Source: Carettochelys insculpta
Lineage: Eukaryota; Chordata; Testudines; Carettochelyidae
Assembly: GCF_033958435.1 (NCBI RefSeq)
Contig: NC_134138.1
Span: forward strand, 80,586,298 to 80,650,297
Reading direction: 5' to 3'
DNA: 64,000 bases
Shown here: positions 35,629-45,046 of the stretch, piece after piece
Layout of the letters: every line of letters begins with the position of its first letter
How positions within the stretch are numbered: position 1 is the stretch's first letter
Program-made: the position numbers and the translations under genes
Notes under the pieces: generated by a model
The model's input: only the letters and a program-made list of their open reading frames with translations
What the model was told of the DNA's origin: nothing
Database searches by the model: none

Positions 35629-36880
35629 GAGTGAGGGAGTGGAAGAACAGCTGCTGTGGGGCTTGAGAGCAGTGGTAGGCCTGCCTTCATTAGGAGGGAG
35701 AGGGCACTACTGGAATTAACTGCTAGAACCACTAGGTAAAAAGGAACGTGTTAATCCTACATCTGCAGTAGAAATGGTAGGCTGGGCAGAAACAAAAAAT
35801 CTTTCTTTCTTTGGATTCCTGTGCTGTAAACTGGCTGGGAAGACTTGTCAGAGTTGTTGCAAGACCCTAAAGTACATCAGGCAGAGAAGCTGGGTTGACA
35901 GGAGTGTCAGGGAACCCTTCAGCTATGTTTCACAGGCAGCATTTCTGACCCTCTGGCTTTTTTCCTCTCCCCTCTAAGTTGTTTTCTGTTTCAGATGACG
36001 AGTAAGGAAATGCTTAAAAAGAGACAGAGAAAGAGAAACTGGAAAGGATAATTGAGCTCTTACCCAAAATCTTTGGTCCAGTAGCCCCTCACTTGCAACA
36101 ATGTGTAGCAACTAGATTAGCAATCCAGAATGATCAAGACTTGCAGGAAATGTGACTTATCCCTAACTTGTTTTAAATGCCAACAGAAAATACTTCATAC
36201 AGCTGCGTACTAGCAGAGCCTTATTTAAAATAATAACTAAGTCCAATTTTATAAAAAAGTAATTGAATTCTCAGTCTCGTGTTTTGCTCTGTTAAAATTT
36301 TATACAAAGTCCCCTGGGATCCTGGAGAGCTTTAGTTCATTAAAGAGATGCATACTGTCCTAATATATATTCTATGACAGCACAAACAATTTTCATGTAA
36401 ACACAACCATGAACACCATGAGTAACAACTTTGTTTCCATCAGAAGCCCTTTTTCCTGCGTAAGACGTCTGCATGCTAATAGATGTCCCAGGCTAATGTT
36501 AACCAGCTACAGCTGGCTCACAGCTATAAAAAGCATTAATGAAAACATAAATACTGTCTCCGCCCTCCTGAGTCAGTACGTCAAGGCTGCGCAAAAGCAG
36601 CACTTTCCAAGTGCTCTGTGTGAATGAACTGGCTGCTCTCAACCAGCTTGGGCTGGTTCTCTGAAGTTTGTTTACTGAACAGCGTGTGCAGAGAGACATG
36701 CTGATCATGGGGGACGGAAGGGGAGAGAAATCACATGATCAGCTGGCTCAGGCAGCCACTTTTACTGACAGCCTGGAATGATGTGGTTTTCAGTAACAAA
36801 CAGAACAAGGGAGGTGTTTAGAAACAAAAAATACTGAGCTACAAACAAAGATGCAACCAGTTTTACCTGTGCGAATACTA
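35629..36880. other. Unassigned DNA with a possible regulatory-like patch near 36400-36720
   Basis: No repeat family is recognised. Around 36470-36600 a TATA-like word (gctataaaaagc), an AP-1-like word (tgagtcag) and an octamer-like word (atgctaat) lie close together. These short words occur by chance often, so no promoter is claimed. Confidence 0.25.
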
Positions 36881-36884
36881 TATC

Positions 36885-36958
36885 ACAACAAAACAGCACA
36901 AATGCAGCACTTTAAAGACTAAAAAAATTATGTATTTGATGACGAGCTTTCAACATGA
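36885..36958 (-). mobile_element. Penelope-like 3' fragment, degraded
   Basis: The plus strand reads acaacaaaacagcac, gcagcactttaaagactaa and tgatgacgagctttca, which is the reverse of the PLE 3' region. It is short and diverged. Confidence 0.6.
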
Positions 36959-38229
36959 ATACTATATAGCATTTTGAATTTTATTAATTTTAGGATATGC
37001 TTTACTGTTCAGTAAAATTCCATTGCATACAGTGAGATGCTGCAAAACTAGCCCGAGCTGGACTTACCTGCTGTGCCAGCCACCATTTCAAAGGGTGAAG
37101 CAGAGACAAATCCAATCTGAGCTCACCCAATTCTTCCAAAAGAAACTGTATCTGCCCCAAAGAACTACGGGTAAGGCAACACTTTTGCCCCTTTGCACAG
37201 TTGACCCCTCAAAGTTACATTAATATATATTTGATTCCAATTTCATTGTTTCACAGATCTTGCAATTCCATCATGAGTTCAAGATATTTGATATACTGTA
37301 TTTCTAAAAGCCTTCCTTTCTGAAATCATTTGAACATATGAGAAGCTCAGCTTTCAGGTTTTGTTGAAACATGATCTTCTACCTACAAGGGTACGGAGAA
37401 AAGTTTGAGCTTGTGACCCAAGTGTAAGGTAAAAGTTCAAAAACCAGAAAGTCAATAAAGGAATCCAAAATGTAGTCTTGTTCTAAAATCTTAAGTTTTT
37501 AAAGACAATCTCATTATTTTGCAGACCTGGTTCTTCAATTTTGAGCACATAATGATAGCTATACTCAAACAGCAGCAGCAAATGTGTCCACTCATCTGCT
37601 TCATTCCATCTAGATGTAACATCAGAGGCTAGCTGGGACTCTCAGGTTAAAACAATATGGGACATTGGATAAGGACTGCTCTTAAAACTGTGTTTGTTAG
37701 GGTTAGCTAGGGTTTTTCAATACAACTATCCTATTCCACATTAAGGACTAAAATCATGCCATTTACCATAGTGTTTTCTAACAATGCTTTTTCTCATATG
37801 CTTTGCCTACACTGGCAATTGAGTGACAAAACTTTTGTTATTCAGAGGTGCTTAACACCCACCCCCAAATAGCAAAAGATTTGCCTCAGCAAGTACTAGC
37901 ATAAACAGTGCTTTGCCAGCAAGAGAACTCTCCTTCTGACAAAGTCAGTGTCGCTCACAAGGGTGGAAGTCATTTGTCTGGAAAAGTGCTCATAAATCAT
38001 GTTTACACTGCCAAACTTTTAGGGACACATCTGTCCACTGGCAGACTTAGAAACTGAATGTACAGTGCATTAGCCCACTTCACAGCAAGTTGTCATACAG
38101 ACCGTGCTACTATATGCTAAAGGTTCCATTTAAAAGAAAAAAAAAAAAACCAGTATGTCAAAGCAGATGGGATCCCACTTACCAAGAAGAGGAAAAGCAT
38201 TTTCATGCATATTGATTTACAAATCTAGC
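36959..38229. other. Unassigned AT-rich DNA
   Basis: No gene or repeat family is recognised. Confidence 0.35.
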
Positions 38230-39104
38230 AAGGAGAGATTTAAACAGGGCGGACAACAAAAGCCCAGAGGTAAATATTAAAGAAGTGGGTGCCCGTAAGA
38301 GACACGTTGGAGGAAACATGGACAATTGGAATAGGGTCATAGGAGAACAAGAAGGAAATCAGCAAGAGAAATATGCCCAGAATCTTAGAAACCTATGGTC
38401 AAATGAAAGAAGAATAGGAATATTAGTACCTCAGCTCAATTAGGAATTTACTGGTTTTACAAATAAGCCTCATGACTGCAATATTGGTATAGCTTGTTCA
38501 TGATGGACAGTAAGGGTAAAAAGGGAGATGTTGCACTATCTATCAAGAATGAATCCACTTACTCTGAGACCCAGAAAGAGATGGGACACAGACCAGCTGA
38601 AAGTCCCTGGGAAAAGATACACAGGTGATGTCATAGTAGGGGGTCAGTTATAGACCACCAAATCATAAAGACGAGATCAATGAGGAATTTCTAGAATAAC
38701 ATAAAAAGCTAAAACACAAAGCCTAGTAGTAATGGTGGAGTTTAACCATGCAGGTATCTACTGGAAAAATAACACAGCAAAACAAAACATTTCTAACAAG
38801 TTCTTGGAATGTTTTTGAGACAACCTTTTGTTCCAGAAAGTAGAGGAAGAAACCAGGGCAATAGTCATTTTAGATTTGATCTTTACCTACTGGGATGAAC
38901 TGGTAGCAAATCTGAAGGTGGAAAATGGCATTGGTGACAGTGATCATGAAATGCTATATTTCATGATTCTAAGGACAAGGAAGGAGCAAAAGCAGCTGAC
39001 TAAGGATAATAGGCTTCAGAATACTGACAGACATAAGCAGTGTCTGAAGGAATACTTCTATGATGGCTGGCTGGGAAGGGCGGGTGGGGAAAGATCCTGA
39101 GCGT
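38230..39104 (+). pseudogene. CR1 LINE endonuclease-region remnant (plus strand)
   Basis: Broken frames keep parts of the CR1 ORF2 endonuclease. Near 38640-38720 there is a remnant of the YRPPN block, near 38730-38770 VVMVEFNHAGIYWK stands in for the usual MGDFNHPDICW, and the open stretch at 38828-39100 contains [20 protein letters not shown] and IGDSDHEM, the conserved SDHxx motif that ends the endonuclease. Many stops interrupt it. It is the upstream part of an old CR1 whose later parts reappear at 43557-45046 and 47062-47690, on the far side of younger insertions. Confidence 0.7.
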
Positions 39105-40190
39105 GTTTATATAAATACCAGTTGCTCCTGCTTTGCAAGATATTAATTGTTAGACTGGTGTTCTGTTCATTGTCGTCAACTTGGCTGGTGATGGGTCTCA
39201 AATTATGGTAGTACTAAATGCAGGGAGAGCAAAAGATGAGTACTAATTATTGTGGGAATACAGATAAGGACTATGCTTAACCTATCCCAAAGGAGGGAGT
39301 ACTCTCATTTTAAAGAATCTGGGTAAAGTAAGGGCTCGAATGTGAAAGCCCCGTGAAAGCGTGGGGCGGGGGGCAGCGGGAAGAGCAGCAGTCCCAACCA
39401 GCATGCATGATGTCAAACATCTGATGTAAGGCTCTTTCAAGCTGTTTCTCCCCACCGTTCAAAGAACAGAGCTTCATTAGGTGCCTCCATTGTTAAATGG
39501 CTCACTCAGAGCTGATGCCACTTGGCAGGACTGCATTTCCAAAAGCGAAAATAACTCAGCTGAAATCCATGAGGGCTGTGTTTCTATCCAGCCTCTTAAA
39601 GAGCTAAAAATTTCAATGGGCAGAGGTCACAGCCAAGAGATGGATTACAGCCCACCAGGTAGTGCCAGAGAGGATGGTGACTGATGAGCGGTCAGCAGGA
39701 TGGCAACAGAAAGAAGTGACAAGTGGCCAATAGACAAGTGAGATGCTTCTTTAAATTCTGCTTTAACCTGCACCCTGGGGAGAAGTGAACTCTGGGTGTG
39801 CAGTAATGAAGGGAGCTACTGTGAGTGGGGTACAGAGAAGGGTCAGGAATGTGAAGGTGGCTTTTAGATTGCTGGACTTGAGAACCTGAGGGGAAAAGGA
39901 CTCTGCCCAACTTACTGTGGGGGAGGGAAGGGTCCTTTTATTTATTGTTTACACTATGAACCCTGTTTGTGGTGTTTCCCCAAGTTTATGTTGTTACTTC
40001 CCTCCTTTTAATAAAAGTTTCTTTTTCACACTCATACACTGTGTTTGTTGAGTGGACAAGTATTGTATATCAGAGGTGCTCAAGGGTGGCGTATACATTT
40101 CCCAAGTTACCATGAAAGTGTTGGATTGATGGAAAGGAACCCAGCCCTGGCTGTCGGCTGGCTGCACCTGACAATGGCATTACACATATA
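39105..40190. other. Unassigned 1.1-kb insert-like segment
   Basis: This lies between CR1 parts that are otherwise in order, so it is probably an insertion, but the family is not recognised. A polyadenylation-like word, aataaaag, occurs near 40010 after a T-rich stretch, which would fit the R region of an LTR. No matching second LTR, primer-binding site or coding region was seen. Confidence 0.3.
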
Positions 40191-40607
40191 GGCTGTGTCT
40201 AGCCTAGACCTGAACTTTGAAGGGGTCATGGTAATTAGGGTGTTCAGAGATTACGAATGAAGTGCTGCGGTGCATATGTAGTATTTCATTAGGCTAAATC
40301 TCCCCTGTGGCAACTTCGAAGTGTCGTCTTGCACGTAGCCCCAGGTCAGCTCTGGGTACTTCGAAGTGCCCATGGCTCCTTCAAAGTAAAGGGACTTCAA
40401 AGGAGCACGGGCACTTCAAAGTACCTGTGGCTGACCCGGGGCCACATGCAAGCCGACACTTCAAAGTTTCACACTTCGAAGTTGCTGATTTAGGGCAGAT
40501 TTAGCCTAATGAACTGCCGTATATGCACTGCAGCACTTGATTAGAAATCTCCGAATACCCTAACTAACATGCCCCCTTCGAAGTTTGGGGCTAGTTTAGA
40601 CACAGCC
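40191..40607. mobile_element. Foldback element with TTCGAAG-rich arms
   Basis: The two halves are inverted repeats along nearly their full length of about 200 bp each, beginning ggctgtgtctagcc and ending ggctagtttagacacagcc. Shared internal blocks include cattaggctaaatct and agtgctgc. The palindromic word cttcgaag and its one-base variants recur about every 20-60 bp. The flanking trinucleotides are ata and gta, a weak three-base duplication. The element has no coding capacity and belongs with the gtctac-type MITEs at 47757 and 54001. Confidence 0.7.
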
Positions 40608-40733
40608 GTAAGGTTCCACATGAAGAAAATGTAAGGGGAGAACAAGCACAGAAAGGAGAGCTGTTTCTCGAGAAGACAGTAAGAAAGGCAAAACCGCCAA
40701 CTATCCCAAGGTAAAAAAAAGATAGGACGAATA
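40608..40733 (+). pseudogene. CR1 fragment between insertions (plus strand)
   Basis: A short stretch whose broken translation includes LFLEKTVRKAKPP, compatible with the CR1 segment between endonuclease and RT. Its downstream continuation is found right after the PLE insertion at 43557. Confidence 0.45.
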
Positions 40734-40944
40734 TCAAAACAAAAAGCCGTCAAGTAGCACTTTAAAGACTAGCAAAATAGTTTATGAGGTGAGCTTTCGT
40801 GGGACAGACCCACTTCTTCAGACCATAGCCAGACCAGAACAGACTCAATATTTAAGACACAGAGAACCAAAAACGGTAAGCAAGGAGGACAAATCAGAAA
40901 AAGATAATCAAGGTGAGCAAATCAGAGAGTGGAGGGGTGCGGGG

Positions 40945-41852
40945 GAAGGTCAAGAATTAGACTGAGCCAAGTATGCAGACGAGCCCCTATAGTGACTCAG
41001 AAAGTTCCCATCACGATTTAAACCACGTGTTAATGTGCCGAATTTGAATATAAACGCCAGCTCGGCTGTTTTTCTTTCCAGAACAGTGCGATAATTCTTC
41101 TTCAGTAACACATGTACCTTTAGGTCATTGACAGAATGCCCCATTCCATTAAAATGCTGACTAAGTGGTTTGTGGATCTGGAGTGTTTTAACATCTGTTT
41201 TGTGCCCGTTGACCCTTTGTCTAAGGGAGTTAGAAGTCTGTACAATATACAAAGCATCTGGGCATTGTTGACACATGATGGCATATATGATGTTAGTAGA
41301 GGAGCATGAGAAAGTGCCCGTGATTCTGTGAGTAACCTGGTTAGGTCCAGTGATGGTATTTCCAGAGAAGATATGTGGGCAAAGCTGGCAGCGGGCTTTG
41401 TTGCAGGGAAAGGTTCCAGGACTGGTATTCCCGGGTACAGACTGTGGCTGTTAGTGAGGATCCTCATGAGGTTGGGAGGTTGTCTGTAGGAGAGAACAGG
41501 CATGTCACCCAGGGCATTCTGGAGTGTGGCATCCTGATTAAGGATAGGTTGTAGGTCTTTAATAATTCGTTGCAGTGGTCTGAGTTGGGGGCTGTAGGTG
41601 ACGACCAGTGGTGTTCTGTTCTTGGCTTTTCTGGGCCGATCTTGGAGTAGCTGGTCTCTGGGTATTCGTCTGGCCCTGTCGATTTGCTTTTTTACTTCTC
41701 CTGGTGGGTAATTCAGGTTTATGAATATTTGGTAAAGTTCTTGTAGTTTTTGGTCTCTGTCAGTTGGATCAGAGCAAATGCGATTGTACCTAAGAGCTTG
41801 ACTGTAAACAATGGATCTAGTTATGGGTGCAGGATGGAAACTAGAAGGGTGT
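40945..41852 (-). pseudogene. Antisense copy of the PLE-A ORF 3' part (left arm)
   Basis: On the minus strand the same protein sequence appears from LHPSSFHPAPITRSIVYSQ through QLLQDRPRKAKNRTP and MRILTNSHSLYP. Then a one-base deletion relative to the right arm shifts the frame; the C-terminal part continues in another frame and ends ERKTAELAFIFKFGTLTRGL near 41040. It also carries YIV in place of YIG, as the right arm does. It has no start and no RT core, so it cannot act. Confidence 0.85.
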
Positions 41853-43292
41853 AGATTACAAAACATCGGAAAAGTTCCTGATAACACCATCCTTGCGACA
41901 ATGGATGTAGAGGCTCTGTACACTAATATTCCACATAAAGACGGATTACAAGCAATCAGGAATACCATCCCTGATGCCACCACAGCCAATCTGGTGTCTG
42001 ACCTCTGTAACTTTGTTCTCACACACAATCATTTCCGTTTTGGGGACAATTTTTACCTCCAGATTAGTGGAACTGCTATGGGCACCCGCATGGCCCCACG
42101 ATATGCTAATATATTTATGGCTAACCTGGAACAACAATTCCTCAGCTCTCGTCCCCTATTATTACTCCTGTACTTAAGATACATTGATGATATCTTTATG
42201 ATTTGGACCCATGGTACAGAGACTCTAGAAGAATTCCACAGAGACTTTAACAATCTACACCCCACCATCAACTTATGCCTCGATTACAACATGCAAGAGA
42301 TACATTTCCTGGACACTACAGTACTAATCAATGATGGCCTGATCAGTACCACACTGTACCGAAAACCTACTGATCGCTATACTTATCTACACCCTTCTAG
42401 TTTCCATCCTGCACACATGACTAGATCCATTGTTTACAGTCAAGCTCTTAGGTACAATCACATTTGCTCTGATCCAACTGACAGAGACCAAAAACTACAA
42501 GAACTTTACCAAATATTCATAAACCTGAATTACCCACCAGGAGAAGTAAAAAAGCAAATCGACAGGGCCAGACGAATACCCAGAGACCAGCTACTCCAAG
42601 ATCGGCCCAAAAAAGCCAAGAACAGAACACCACTGGTCATCACCTACAGCCCCCAACTCAGACCACTGCAACGAATTATTAAAGACCTACAACCTATCCT
42701 TAATCAGGATGCCACACTCCAGAATGCCCTCGGTGACATGCCTGTTCTCTCTTATGGACAACCTCCCAACCTCATGAGGATCCTCACTAACAGCCACAGT
42801 CTATACCCCAGGAATACCAGTCCTGGAACCTTTCCCTGCAACAAAGCCCGCTGCCAGCTTTGCCCATATATCTTCTCTGGAAATACCATCACTGGACCTA
42901 ACCAGGTTACTCACAGAATCACAGGCACTTTCTCATGCTCCTCTACTAACATCATATATGCCATCATGTGTCAACAATGCCCAGATGCTTTGTATATTGT
43001 ACAGACTTCTAACTCCCTTAGACAAAGGGTCAACGGGCACAAAACAGATGTTAAAACACTCCAGATCCACAAACCACTTAGTCAGCATTTTAATGGAATG
43101 GGGCATTCTGTCAATGACCTAAAGGTACATGTGTTACTGAAGAAGAATTATCGCACTGTTCTGGAAAGAAAAACAGCCGAGCTGGCGTTTATATTCAAAT
43201 TTGGCACATTAACACATGGTTTAAATCGTGATGGGAACTTTCTGAGTCACTATAGGGGCTCGTCTGCATACTTGGCTCAGTCTAATTCTTGA
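41853..43292 (+). CDS. Penelope-like reverse transcriptase with GIY-YIG endonuclease domain, 5'-truncated
   Basis: The frame is open from 41811 to 43292 (493 codons), but the first 15 codons are antisense left-arm sequence, so element coding starts near 41853. It would copy RNA into DNA at a nicked target. RT motifs are present: TMDVEALYTNIP (residues 30-41, motif A aspartate 32), GTAMGTRMAPRYANIF (87-102) and RYIDDIFMIW (123-132, YIDD). Motifs upstream of A are missing. A Cys cluster, CNKARCQLC (343-351), precedes the GIY-YIG-type nuclease at about 379-460: NIIYAIMCQQC, then LYIVQTSNSLRQRVNGH. The usual YIG reads YIV, so a key glycine is changed. Lacking its N-terminus and this residue, the copy is probably not autonomous. 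Confidence 0.85.
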   Translation, partial: RLQNIGKVPDNTILATMDVEALYTNIPHKDGLQAIRNTIPDATTANLVSDLCNFVLTHNHFRFGDNFYLQISGTAMGTRMAPRYANIFMANLEQQFLSSRPLLLLLYLRYIDDIFMIWTHGTETLEEFHRDFNNLHPTINLCLDYNMQEIHFLDTTVLINDGLISTTLYRKPTDRYTYLHPSSFHPAHMTRSIVYSQALRYNHICSDPTDRDQKLQELYQIFINLNYPPGEVKKQIDRARRIPRDQLLQDRPKKAKNRTPLVITYSPQLRPLQRIIKDLQPILNQDATLQNALGDMPVLSYGQPPNLMRILTNSHSLYPRNTSPGTFPCNKARCQLCPYIFSGNTITGPNQVTHRITGTFSCSSTNIIYAIMCQQCPDALYIVQTSNSLRQRVNGHKTDVKTLQIHKPLSQHFNGMGHSVNDLKVHVLLKKNYRTVLERKTAELAFIFKFGTLTHGLNRDGNFLSHYRGSSAYLAQSNS

Positions 43293-43544
43293 CCTTCCCC
43301 CGCACCCCTCCACTCTCTGATTTGCTCACCTTGATTATCTTTTTCTGATTTGTCCTCCTTGCTTACCGTTTTTGGCTCTCTGTGCCTTAAATATTGAGTC
43401 TGTTCTGGTCTGGCTATGGTCTGAAGAAGTGGGTCTGTCCCACGAAAGCTCACCTAATAAACTATTTTGCTAGTCTTTAAAGTGTTACTTGACTGCTTTT
43501 TGTTTTGATAGTGTACAGACTAGCACGGCTTCCTCTTTGTTACT
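43293..43544 (+). repeat. PLE-A 3' region with ribozyme-like block and terminal tail
   Basis: After the stop codon, 130 bp of pyrimidine-rich sequence lead to ctgaagaagtgggtctg (43421), cccacgaaagctcac, ttgctagtctttaaagtg and the tail. This links the many short copies elsewhere in the window to the PLE-A coding region. The block CTGAAGA, a GTGGG/CCCAC stem and GAAA resembles the hammerhead core known from PLE terminal repeats, with an extra A before the stem. Confidence 0.7.
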
Positions 43545-43556
43545 ATAGGAAGAATA

Positions 43557-45046
43557 GTGACAGGTCAACGTGCCTTTTTCAGAAGCTCTTTAATAAATTG
43601 AAAATCAAAAACAAATCGTACAAAAACTGGAAACATGGACAAACTTCTAAGGAGGAGGATGAAAGAATAGAATATCCAGGCAGGAAAAAAATCAGAAAGG
43701 CTTAGGGACAAAAAAAGGCAACAAGAAGAAATTCTTTAAGATCATTAAACACAAGAACGAGAGAGATGGAAGGATGGAAGGAAAGTGCAGGTCTTTTAGT
43801 GAGTGGGAAAGAAGAGCAAATAGCAAGAAAGCTGAAGTGTTTAATTCTCCTTTGCTTCAGGCATCACTAACTAGGTTCATGGTGATTTGATACTCAGAAC
43901 ATTTAATATTAACAACAATGGGGAAGGAATCTGAGCCAAAATGTGAAGTAAACCAAGAATTTTTAAATACATTAAATTTATTCAAGTAAGCAGGGCCTGA
44001 TTAAATTCATTATAGGGTACTTAAGGAACTATTTAAGGAATCTCAGAACTGTTTGCAATTATCTTTTAGAACTCCAGAGGGATGTGTGAAGTCCCAAAAG
44101 ACTGGAGAAAGGCAAACAAATGATCTATCTTTAAAAAGGGGAGAAAGAGGACTCGAAGAATTATAGACTGGTCATCCTAACTTCAGAACCTAGAAAAATA
44201 CTAGAATGTATTCTAAAAACACACAGTTTATGAATACTTGGTACACAATAAGGGTATAAACAATAGCTAGCATAGATTGTCAGAAACAAACCACACAAAA
44301 CCAACCTAATTTTCTTCTTTGACAGGGATTCTTGTCTGTTGCATTGGGGGGAAGCAGTAAATGTGATATAGCTTGACGTTAGTAAGTTTTTGACATTTTT
44401 TTTTGACATTCTTACAAGCAAACTTCGGAATCTGGCCTACATCAGAGTTCTCAAACTTGATTGCACCACAATCCCTTTCTGACAACAAAAATTACTATGA
44501 AATGAAGCCTGAGCCCACTAGAGCCTAAAACCAAAGACGAAGGTTTCCAGTCTTGGGGAGTGGGCCTGTAATCCGAGCCCTGCCTCCCTGAACTGAAGCC
44601 CTTAGGTGGCAATGCTTGGATTTCTGCTTTGACCCACCAGGCCTCAGCCAGCCCTGGGAACACCATTAAAATAGCATCAAGACCCACTTTGGGGACCCAA
44701 CGCACAGCTTGAGAACTGCGGGTCAGCTGGTGTAAATTACTGTGAGGTGCATGTATGACTGATTGGAAAGCTATACTTGAAGACTAGTTATCAAAGGTTT
44801 GCTGTCAAACTGAGAGGACATAAATAGTGGTACTATACAATACCACAAAGAATGACTTGGATAATGGAATAAAGAGCATGTTTACAAAATTTGCAGATGG
44901 CATCAAGTGGAAGAAGCTGCTAGCACTCTGAAGGACAGGATCAGAATCAGGAGGAATCCTGATAAATAGTAGAATAACTCTGAATTCAACAAGATGAAAT
45001 TCACTAAAGACAAGGGTAAAGCACTTCACTTAACAAGAAAAAGATC
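43557..45046 (+). pseudogene. CR1 LINE RT-region remnant (plus strand), interrupted
   Basis: Continuation of the CR1 at 38230. Near 43590-43670 LKIKNKSYKNWKHGQTSKEE is the linker before RT; near 44075-44130 a broken DWRKANK leads the RT entry; near 44875-44905 KFADGI stands where FADD is usual. Stops and indels are frequent. A hAT-like element splits it at 44443-44720. It stops at 45046, where a minus-strand CR1 has inserted, and resumes at 47062. Confidence 0.7.
44443..44720. mobile_element. hAT-like non-autonomous element
   Basis: Ends cagagttctcaaacttg and cacagcttgagaactgcg are inverted repeats of the CAGTGGTTCTCAAACT type. No transposase remains and a target duplication is not clear. 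It sits inside the old CR1. Confidence 0.65.

Larger units (their letters stand above)
40734..43544 (+). mobile_element. Penelope-like inverted pair with open RT/GIY-YIG frame (PLE-A)
   Basis: The left arm (40734 to about 41852, minus) is a copy of the 3' 1.1 kb of the element; the right part (about 41853-43544, plus) starts just upstream of RT motif A and runs to the terminal tail. Arms have their 3' ends outward. The tail tagactagcacggcttcc is only on the right. A 12-bp direct repeat with one mismatch, ataggacgaata/ataggaagaata, flanks the whole at 40722-40733 and 43545-43556, so both arms went in together. It interrupts an older CR1. The arms are very similar but the left has a one-base frameshift near 41440. 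Confidence 0.9.

Noticed and set aside
39105..40190. Endogenous retrovirus with paired LTRs
   Set aside because: No second LTR, primer-binding site, polypurine tract or retroviral coding sequence was found; only a polyadenylation-like word supports it.
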